This document shows, one piece after another, positions 58,901-64,000 of a DNA stretch of 64,000 nucleotides (the stretch's first letter is position 1; every line of letters begins with the position of its first letter). The translations under genes and the position numbers were made by a program. The stretch is taken from assembly GCF_027474525.2 (NCBI RefSeq), contig NZ_CP114882.2:186001-250000 (forward strand), read 5' to 3'. Under the pieces are notes generated by a model, which saw nothing but the letters and a program-made list of their open reading frames with translations, searched no databases and had not been told where the DNA came from. This DNA comes from Flavobacterium lacustre (GTDB lineage Bacteria > Bacteroidota > Bacteroidia > Flavobacteriales > Flavobacteriaceae).

Positions 58901-60085
58901 TTATGCAATTTCAGTTACCTGACCTGCACCTACTGTTCTACCACCCTCACGGATAGCGAAGCGTAGACCAACATTTAATGCAATTGCACTTAACAATTTA
59001 ACATCAATAGTTAAGTTGTCCCCTGGCATAACCATTTCTACACCTGTAGGCAAAGTAATGATTCCAGTTACGTCAGTTGTACGTACATAGAACTGTGGAC
59101 GGTAGTTATTATGAAATGGAGTGTGACGTCCACCTTCTTCTTTTTTCAAGATATAAACCTCAGCTTTAAAAGTATCGTGTGGTTTAACAGAACCTGGTTT
59201 ACAGATTACCATCCCTCTTTTGATATCTTCTTTTTGAATACCTCTCAAAAGGATACCTACGTTATCTCCAGCTTCACCTCTATCAAGGATTTTACGGAAC
59301 ATTTCAACTCCAGTAATTGTTGAAGTCAATTTTTCAGCTCCCATACCAATGATTTCAACCGCATCTCCAGTATTAGCAACTCCTGTTTCGATACGACCTG
59401 TAGCAACAGTTCCACGACCAGTGATTGAGAATACATCTTCAACAGGCATCAAGAAAGGTTTTGCAACGTCTCTTACAGGCTCTTCAATCCAAGCATCAAC
59501 AGCTTCCATCAATTCAAGAATTTTTGGTACCCAAGCTGGATCATTATTCAATCCACCTAAAGCTGAACCTTGAACAACAGGACCATTATCTCCATCATAT
59601 TCGTAGAAAGATAATAAATCTCTAATTTCCATTTCAACAAGTTCCAACAATTCCTCATCATCAACCATATCCACTTTATTCATGAATACAACCATTCTAG
59701 GAATACCTACTTGACGACCTAAAAGGATATGCTCACGTGTTTGTGGCATTGGCCCATCAGTAGCAGCAACAACTAAAATAGCACCATCCATTTGAGCAGC
59801 TCCTGTAACCATGTTTTTTACGTAATCCGCGTGACCTGGACAGTCAACGTGAGCGTAGTGACGATTAGCAGTTTCATACTCAACGTGAGATGTATTAATT
59901 GTAATACCTCTTTCTTTCTCCTCTGGAGCGTTATCAATTTGATCAAACGATTTTGCTTGACAGTAACCAGCATCAGATAATACTTTCGTTATTGCAGCAG
60001 TTAAAGTAGTTTTTCCGTGATCTACGTGTCCAATTGTACCTATATTTAAGTGCGGTTTGGAACGATTAAAATTTTCTTTTGCCAT
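58901..60085 (-). CDS. tuf: Elongation factor Tu
   Basis: This GTPase delivers aminoacyl-tRNA to the ribosome. It has 394 residues. G1 is GHVDHGKTT, switch I is [10 protein letters not shown]3 is DCPGH and G4 is NKVD. Domain II includes [13 protein letters not shown], and the C-terminus has [15 protein letters not shown]. Here it has tRNAs on both sides, resembling the E. coli tufB cluster. A second tuf is not in the window. Confidence 0.98.
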   Translation of the reverse strand: MAKENFNRSKPHLNIGTIGHVDHGKTTLTAAITKVLSDAGYCQAKSFDQIDNAPEEKERGITINTSHVEYETANRHYAHVDCPGHADYVKNMVTGAAQMDGAILVVAATDGPMPQTREHILLGRQVGIPRMVVFMNKVDMVDDEELLELVEMEIRDLLSFYEYDGDNGPVVQGSALGGLNNDPAWVPKILELMEAVDAWIEEPVRDVAKPFLMPVEDVFSITGRGTVATGRIETGVANTGDAVEIIGMGAEKLTSTITGVEMFRKILDRGEAGDNVGILLRGIQKEDIKRGMVICKPGSVKPHDTFKAEVYILKKEEGGRHTPFHNNYRPQFYVRTTDVTGIITLPTGVEMVMPGDNLTIDVKLLSAIALNVGLRFAIREGGRTVGAGQVTEIA

Positions 60086-60142
60086 TTTACTTAATTTTTA
60101 ATCTTAGTTATATATTTATTAGTGTTCAAATATTCTATTTTG

Positions 60143-60214
60143 AGCCAATGTCGGGAATTGAACCCGAGACCTCTTCCTTACCAAGGAAGCACTCTACCCC
60201 TGAGCTACACCGGC
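60143..60214 (-). tRNA. tRNA-Thr (GGT)
   Basis: A minus-strand cloverleaf has acceptor GCCGGTG/CATTGGC with G-T pairs, the anticodon loop TTGGTAA and the T arm CGGGTTCAATTCCCG. It reads ACC/ACT. Confidence 0.93.
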
Positions 60215-60222
60215 AGAGAGTT

Positions 60223-60295
60223 AATTTTAGATTTTTGATTTCAGAACTTAGACTTCAGATTATTAATCCTAATTCTAAATTTTAAAATCTAAAAT
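60223..60295. repeat. Inverted repeat between tRNA-Thr and tRNA-Tyr
   Basis: ATTTTAGATTTT at the left and AAAATCTAAAAT at the right are exact reverse complements, framing degenerate TTAGA/TTCAGA blocks. It resembles the intergenic palindromes elsewhere but with different letters. In E. coli a tRNA-Gly occupies this place; none is seen here. Confidence 0.55.
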
Positions 60296-60304
60296 AAATT
60301 CTTG

Positions 60305-60385
60305 TGGGGAGAGCAGGATTCGAACCTGCGAAGTTCACACAGCAGATTTACAGTCTGCCCTCGTTGGCCGCTTGAGTATCTCCCC
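60305..60385 (-). tRNA. tRNA-Tyr (GTA)
   Basis: A minus-strand class II tRNA has acceptor GGGGAGA/TCTCCCC, the anticodon loop CTGTAAA, a long variable arm and the T arm GCAGGTTCGAATCCTGC. Its G34 is a substrate of tgt, also in the window. Confidence 0.95.
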
Positions 60386-60446
60386 AATAATTATTAATTT
60401 CAATTTTTAAAAGAACATATTTCAAATCGCATTTGAAATAAAAAAG

Positions 60447-60520
60447 AGCCGGTGGAGGGACTCGAACCCACGACCTGCTGATTACAAATCAGCTGCTCTA
60501 GCCAACTGAGCTACACTGGC
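60447..60520 (-). tRNA. tRNA-Thr (TGT)
   Basis: A minus-strand cloverleaf has acceptor GCCAGTG/CACCGGC, the anticodon loop TTTGTAA and the T arm GTGGGTTCGAGTCCC. It reads ACA and wobble codons and is first in the tRNA-tuf cluster. Confidence 0.94.
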
Positions 60521-60530
60521 AATATCAATA

Positions 60531-60557
60531 AAAAAAGTCCGCTATTTCTAACGGACT
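60531..60557 (-). terminator. hpf terminator
   Basis: AGTCCG and CGGACT pair around a ten-base interior that can also partly pair. A T-run follows on the minus strand. Confidence 0.75.
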
Positions 60558-60611
60558 GCAAATGTATAGATTTTATCTCTCAATCAAAACATTTTTTAAA
60601 AAAAATTTGTA

Positions 60612-60914
60612 TTAAATATGAGAACTTAATTTTTCTTTCCTTTTTATCAACAATCGCTCTAAAGATTCTGCCGAAAGTTCTATTGCTTCTTCAAATGTTT
60701 TACACTGTTTTTTCACCATAAAATCATCCCCAGGAACATTAATTTTAACCTCCGCGATTTTATTTTCTTTATCACTAGTTTTTTCAACCTTCAGAAAAAC
60801 GTCAGATGAAACTATCTTGCCATAGTATTTTTCCAACCTATCCATTCTTTCTTGAACAAAATCAACTAGCTTTTTGTCAACAGTAAAGTTAACTGCATGA
60901 ACATTTACCTTCAT
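60612..60914 (-). CDS. hpf: Ribosome hibernation-promoting factor (short HPF/RaiA type)
   Basis: This 100-residue protein binds the small subunit decoding site in resting cells. It has the beta-alpha-beta-beta-alpha fold with VHAVNFTVDKKLVDFVQERM at the start and FEEAIELSAESLERLLIKRK in the last helix. It lacks the C-terminal dimerisation domain of long HPF. It follows the Xer-type recombinase gene on the same strand after 30 bases and may be co-transcribed with it. Confidence 0.9.
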   Translation of the reverse strand: MKVNVHAVNFTVDKKLVDFVQERMDRLEKYYGKIVSSDVFLKVEKTSDKENKIAEVKINVPGDDFMVKKQCKTFEEAIELSAESLERLLIKRKEKLSSHI

Positions 60915-60944
60915 AATCTTTTATTTTAATGGTTATACATTGAA

Positions 60945-61841
60945 TCATTTTTGACCTCTTGGATGCGCTTCTTGATATACTTTTTTTAGTTCTGATAAAC
61001 TATTATGCGTGTATATCTGTGTAGACGCTAAACTAGAATGTCCCAATAATTCTTTCACTGAATTCAAATCGGCCCCGTTGTTTAATAAATGAGTCGCAAA
61101 TGTATGTCTTAATATATGAGGACTTTTTTTTACTTTCTCGGAGACAGTACTAAAGTAAGAATTTATTAATCGATACACAAAGGAATCGTTTAATTTTAAC
61201 CCTTTTTTTGTGAGAAAAAAATAATCTGCATCAACAATCACAGCTAAATTCAGCCGTTCTTGACCGTATAACAAAAACTGATTTGCCACAATTGGCAAAA
61301 GAGGAAGAATCCGTTCTTTGTTTCTTTTACCAAGAACCTTGATTGTATTCTTAGCCAAATCAACATTAATCTTCTTCAAATGAATAAGTTCCGTTCTCCG
61401 CACACCTGTAGTATAAAACAAATCAACAATAAGCTTGTTTCTAATAGCTTCAAAACCCTGTGGATTTTGCATTTGACTTAGCGCTTCTTCAACTTCTTTC
61501 TCCGAAAATGGAATTTGTAGCGTTTTTGGAACTTTTAACGCCTTGTGTTTTAACAACGGATTTATTTCTATTTGTTTAATTTTCAACAGAAATTTATAAA
61601 ATGCTTTTAAGGAAGCTATCTTTCTATTCACAGAGCTATTAGAAATACCACTATCTACAAGCGACACTATCCAATTTCTAATTTGACCGTAATTTACTTG
61701 CTCTACATTTTCTTGGTCAAAATGAATTGCATTAAACGACTCGAAACTAATCACATCATTTAAATAAGCATTCACAGTATGAGGAGAATATTTTTTCTCC
61801 AATTGCAAATAATCACTGAATGCATCTTTATTAGTAGTCAT
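60945..61841 (-). CDS. XerC/D-type tyrosine recombinase
   Basis: This 298-residue protein is normal for XerC/D, with an N-terminal SAM-like DNA-binding domain ([13 protein letters not shown]) and the catalytic domain from about residue 110. Active-site residues are Arg near 148 ([10 protein letters not shown]), HILRH with His 242 and Arg 245, His 268 in LLGHSS and the nucleophile Tyr 277 in TQIYTH. The position between hpf and rpsU suggests a housekeeping dimer resolvase. I see no obvious integron-type insert between the second and third catalytic patches, and it is over 50 kb from the cassette array. Confidence 0.92.
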   Translation of the reverse strand: MTTNKDAFSDYLQLEKKYSPHTVNAYLNDVISFESFNAIHFDQENVEQVNYGQIRNWIVSLVDSGISNSSVNRKIASLKAFYKFLLKIKQIEINPLLKHKALKVPKTLQIPFSEKEVEEALSQMQNPQGFEAIRNKLIVDLFYTTGVRRTELIHLKKINVDLAKNTIKVLGKRNKERILPLLPIVANQFLLYGQERLNLAVIVDADYFFLTKKGLKLNDSFVYRLINSYFSTVSEKVKKSPHILRHTFATHLLNNGADLNSVKELLGHSSLASTQIYTHNSLSELKKVYQEAHPRGQK

Positions 61842-61847
61842 AAAAAA

Positions 61848-61888
61848 ACCGTTAGCATCAAATTTATAAAATTATGATGACTAACGGT
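61848..61888 (-). terminator. rpsU terminator
   Basis: On the minus strand ACCGTTAG...CTAACGGT with inner CATCA/TGATG pairs is followed by a T-run. It lies just before the recombinase start codon, so rpsU and the recombinase are mostly separate units. Confidence 0.8.
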
Positions 61889-61910
61889 AATTTATTTTAA
61901 TAGATATTGA

Positions 61911-62105
61911 CTAACTCTCTAAGTTATCTCTCATATTTTGGATATAAGCCGCTTTTTGAATTTTGATTCTATTTGTTACTGATGGCTTTATAAAAGCAGT
62001 ACGTGCTCTTAGTTGACGAACAGTTCCAGTTTTATCAAACTTTCTTTTGTAACGTTTTAACGCTCTATCGATATTTTCTCCGTCTTTAATTGGTATAATT
62101 AACAT
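61911..62105 (-). CDS. rpsU: 30S ribosomal protein S21
   Basis: This 64-residue basic protein of the small-subunit platform begins MLIIPIKDGENIDRALKRYK and has RQLRARTAFIKPSVTNRIKI. In Flavobacterium, bS21 with bS6 and bS18 is known to hide the 16S anti-Shine-Dalgarno tail, so most mRNAs do not use it. This gene is an exception, with a near-perfect Shine-Dalgarno sequence upstream (62112-62124). That fits autoregulation: ribosomes lacking bS21 would translate rpsU best. Confidence 0.96.
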   Translation of the reverse strand: MLIIPIKDGENIDRALKRYKRKFDKTGTVRQLRARTAFIKPSVTNRIKIQKAAYIQNMRDNLES

Positions 62106-62111
62106 AATTTT

Positions 62112-62124
62112 ATCACCCCCTTTC
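62112..62124 (-). promoter_or_regulatory. Extended Shine-Dalgarno of rpsU
   Basis: On the minus strand GAAAGGGGGTGAT stands six bases before the ATG. It pairs along 13 bases with the standard 16S 3' tail (AUCACCUCCUUUC), with one G-U pair. No comparable sequence precedes the other genes I inspected. Confidence 0.85.
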
Positions 62125-62214
62125 GTTAAGAGCGCAAAAGTATATTTTTATTTTGAATTTTGAATCATAAATTATCAATTATTTTAAAGAAGAAAGATAA
62201 AAGATTAAAACCTG

Positions 62215-63357
62215 TTACTCTTTCAAAATATTTCTGGAAATCACTATCTTTTGAATCTCAGTAGTTCCTTCCCCAATAGTACATAATTTAGAATCTCTGT
62301 AGAATTTTTCAACAGGATAATCCTTAGTATATCCATAACCTCCATGAATTTGAATCGCTTCGTTTGATACTTTGACACAAACTTCGGAAGCATACATTTT
62401 TGCCATTGCCCCCATTGTGGTAACTGGTTTATGCTGTTCTTTAAGGAAAGCAGCTTTATACAATAATAATTCTGACGCTTCGATTTCAGTTGCCATATCA
62501 GCCAGTTTAAAGGCAATTCCTTGAAACTCGGAAATTGCTTTCCCAAACTGATGTCTTTCTTTCGAATATTTTAAAGCGGCTTCATAAGCGCCTTTTGCAA
62601 TTCCTAACGACAATGCTCCAATTGATATTCTGCCGCCATCAAGAATTTTCATCGCCTGAATAAAACCTTGCCCAACATCACCTAACCGATTAGCATCAGG
62701 TATTTTGCAATTATCAAATATCAATTCAGCCGTTTCGCTGGCACGCATTCCTAATTTATTTTCTTTTTTCCCGGAACTAAATCCCGGCATTCCTTTTTCA
62801 AATACAAAAGCGGTCATTCCTTTTGAATCTCCTTTTTCACCCGTACGAACAATTACAACAGCAATATCTCCGGAAATGGCATGCGTAATAAAATTTTTAG
62901 AACCATTAACAATCCAAGAATCACCGTCTTTTACCGCCGTAGTATTCATTCCTCCAGCATCCGAACCCGTGCCATGTTCCGTCAATCCCCAAGCACCAAT
63001 ATGTTCACCAGAAGCTAGTTTTGGAATCCATTTTTTCTTTTGCTCTTCGTTTCCAAAGGTCAAAATATGATTAACGCATAATGAATTATGAGCCGCGACT
63101 GACAAACCAATTGAGGGATCTACTTTTGAAATTTCCTCCACAATGGTAACATATTCATGATATCCTAAACCGGAACCTCCCAGTTCATGAGGAACTAAAA
63201 TCCCCATAAATCCCATTTTCCCCAGTTTTTTAAACAAAGGAACAGGAAATATCTGAGCTTCATCCCAATCCATTATATAAGGTCTGATATTATGTTCCGC
63301 GAAATCTCGTATAGATTGTGCAATCAAAGACTGTGTTTCGTTGTAATCGAAGTTCAT
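62215..63357 (-). CDS. Acyl-CoA dehydrogenase
   Basis: This 380-residue FAD enzyme introduces the first double bond into acyl-CoA. The N-terminal helical domain (MNFDYNETQSLIAQSIRDFA) is followed by the FAD/acyl-binding middle (GAWGLTEHGTGSDAGGM, WIVNGSKNFITHA). The C-domain has the ending YRDSKLCTIGEGTTEIQKIV, with the catalytic Glu in IGEG. QIHGGYGYTKDYPVEKFYRD is the signature. The length fits a short/branched-chain or butyryl-CoA-type enzyme; substrate is not certain. A promoter with TTG and TATATTTG lies at 63384-63415, inside the end of the next gene. Confidence 0.95.
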   Translation of the reverse strand: MNFDYNETQSLIAQSIRDFAEHNIRPYIMDWDEAQIFPVPLFKKLGKMGFMGILVPHELGGSGLGYHEYVTIVEEISKVDPSIGLSVAAHNSLCVNHILTFGNEEQKKKWIPKLASGEHIGAWGLTEHGTGSDAGGMNTTAVKDGDSWIVNGSKNFITHAISGDIAVVIVRTGEKGDSKGMTAFVFEKGMPGFSSGKKENKLGMRASETAELIFDNCKIPDANRLGDVGQGFIQAMKILDGGRISIGALSLGIAKGAYEAALKYSKERHQFGKAISEFQGIAFKLADMATEIEASELLLYKAAFLKEQHKPVTTMGAMAKMYASEVCVKVSNEAIQIHGGYGYTKDYPVEKFYRDSKLCTIGEGTTEIQKIVISRNILKE

Positions 63358-63374
63358 CGTAATCGTTTTTGTTT

Positions 63375-64000
63375 TTAAAAGTCCAAATATAAGCCAATTA
63401 TATTTGCTTTTTCAACAGGAAAACCCTTAATTTTTATTAAATCCTCAACATTCTTAATATCTCCATTCATACTTCGGAACGTTACGATTTGTTTAGCAAG
63501 CGGATATTTGAAATAAGGAAATTGTGAAAGTTCTTTTAAAGAAGCATTATTTATATCTATTTTCTTCAGATTGGGAAGTACCAGAACTTTAAAATGAGCA
63601 TTCAAGTTTTCAACAACTTCGGGCGAAAGTCCCCAAACGTCATTCATTTGTTCCATAGATACAAATCCGCCTAAACTTTCTTTTTGTTTTAAAATTCGAA
63701 GTGAAATCGCCTCTCCTATTCCGTATATTTTAATTAAATCCTCTTGTGAAGCTTTGTTAATGTCTATCAAAACTATCTTTTCTTTTTTGGCGAAAGCCGT
63801 ATTTGAAAATTTCTTAAAATCCTTAGAATCCTTTTTAGCGTTAACCCAATCCGGAAATTTAAAATACGGAGTTATTTTTTTTAATAAAGAATCAGAAACT
63901 TTTGTGACATTTTGAAATTCCTGCGGAGAATTGACATATTTATTTTCTTTTCTAAAAGCCAGCAATCGGTCTATTTCCTGCACAGACATCCCTAATTTAT
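63375..64000 (-). CDS. Helix-hairpin-helix (ComEA-like) protein, partial
   Basis: The frame continues without a stop through position 64000, so the N-terminus is outside the window and the internal Met at 63989 is not the start. About 208 residues are visible. They hold repeated HhH modules: LGMSVQEIDRLLAFRKENKY; VLIDINKASQEDLIKIYGIG followed by EAISLRILKQKESLGGF; and IDINNASLKELSQFPYFKYP then DLIKIKGFPVEKANIIGLYL. Such proteins bind DNA non-specifically; in Flavobacterium they are sometimes called ComEA-like. The role is unknown. Confidence 0.85.
   Translation of the reverse strand, partial: KLGMSVQEIDRLLAFRKENKYVNSPQEFQNVTKVSDSLLKKITPYFKFPDWVNAKKDSKDFKKFSNTAFAKKEKIVLIDINKASQEDLIKIYGIGEAISLRILKQKESLGGFVSMEQMNDVWGLSPEVVENLNAHFKVLVLPNLKKIDINNASLKELSQFPYFKYPLAKQIVTFRSMNGDIKNVEDLIKIKGFPVEKANIIGLYLDF
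63384..63415 (-). promoter_or_regulatory. Acyl-CoA dehydrogenase promoter
   Basis: On the minus strand TTG (63413-63415) and TATATTTG (63384-63391) are 21 bases apart, matching the -33/-7 Bacteroidota spacing. It lies within the 3' coding end of the helix-hairpin-helix gene. Confidence 0.6.

Overview
The window looks like chromosome of a Flavobacterium-type member of the Bacteroidota (Flavobacteriaceae). The DNA is AT-rich, start codons generally lack Shine-Dalgarno sequences, and several genes have the Bacteroidota -7 promoter element TAnnTTTG upstream. Gene content agrees: DUF5723, DUF3467 next to rpoC, lipoproteins with short lipoboxes, and mitochondrial-type aconitase beside AcnB. The genus is inferred from protein character, not from a search.

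Region 1 (1-6000) is accessory DNA. It opens with a 21-bp tandem repeat (1-199) and a group of small hairpins. From 387 to about 5990 there is a head-to-tail array of seven small units, all on the + strand. Each unit holds one or two short genes, mostly lipoproteins or membrane proteins of unknown role, and ends in a long imperfect palindrome. The palindromes have the layout of integron attC sites: ...AAC at the left, stem arms, and GTT... at the right. In five of the seven units the bases that open the unit are the near-exact reverse complement of the bases at its own attC left end; a sixth matches imperfectly. This is expected if each unit was once a circular cassette. No integron integrase is visible, so I call it a cluster of attC sites lacking an integrase (CALIN). 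This is the most interesting feature of the window.

Region 2 (6055-18020) returns to core genes: guaB, a P-type ATPase, a DUF5723 outer-membrane-type protein with a coupled lipoprotein, HMG-CoA lyase, pyrD, then the translation operon thrS-infC-rpmI-rplT. infC appears to start at a rare ATA codon.

Region 3 (18049-26250) is mixed: a one-TM hypothetical protein, a 55-residue lipoprotein in front of a TPR histidine kinase and its response regulator, small secreted or membrane proteins, a secreted endonuclease/exonuclease/phosphatase-family protein, an SDR oxidoreductase and a 420-residue protein often labelled asparagine synthetase B.

Region 4 (26299-46142) is mostly minus-strand housekeeping: dnaB, accA, an EamA transporter, an LptF/LptG permease, tgt (lacking the usual zinc cysteines), a glycosyltransferase family 9 gene, a five-LysM NlpC/P60 peptidase, two adjacent aconitases, a MoxR ATPase, a SurA-like isomerase, and prfC on the + strand. 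A structured intergenic element lies at 35966-36116.

Region 5 (46226-60520) is the transcription/translation cluster read on the minus strand: tRNA-Thr(TGT), tRNA-Tyr(GTA), tRNA-Thr(GGT), tuf, tRNA-Trp(CCA), secE, nusG, rplK, rplA, rplJ, rplL, rpoB, rpoC, DUF3467. Region 6 (60531-64000) has hpf, a XerC/D-type recombinase, rpsU with an exceptional Shine-Dalgarno sequence, an acyl-CoA dehydrogenase and a helix-hairpin-helix protein cut by the window edge.
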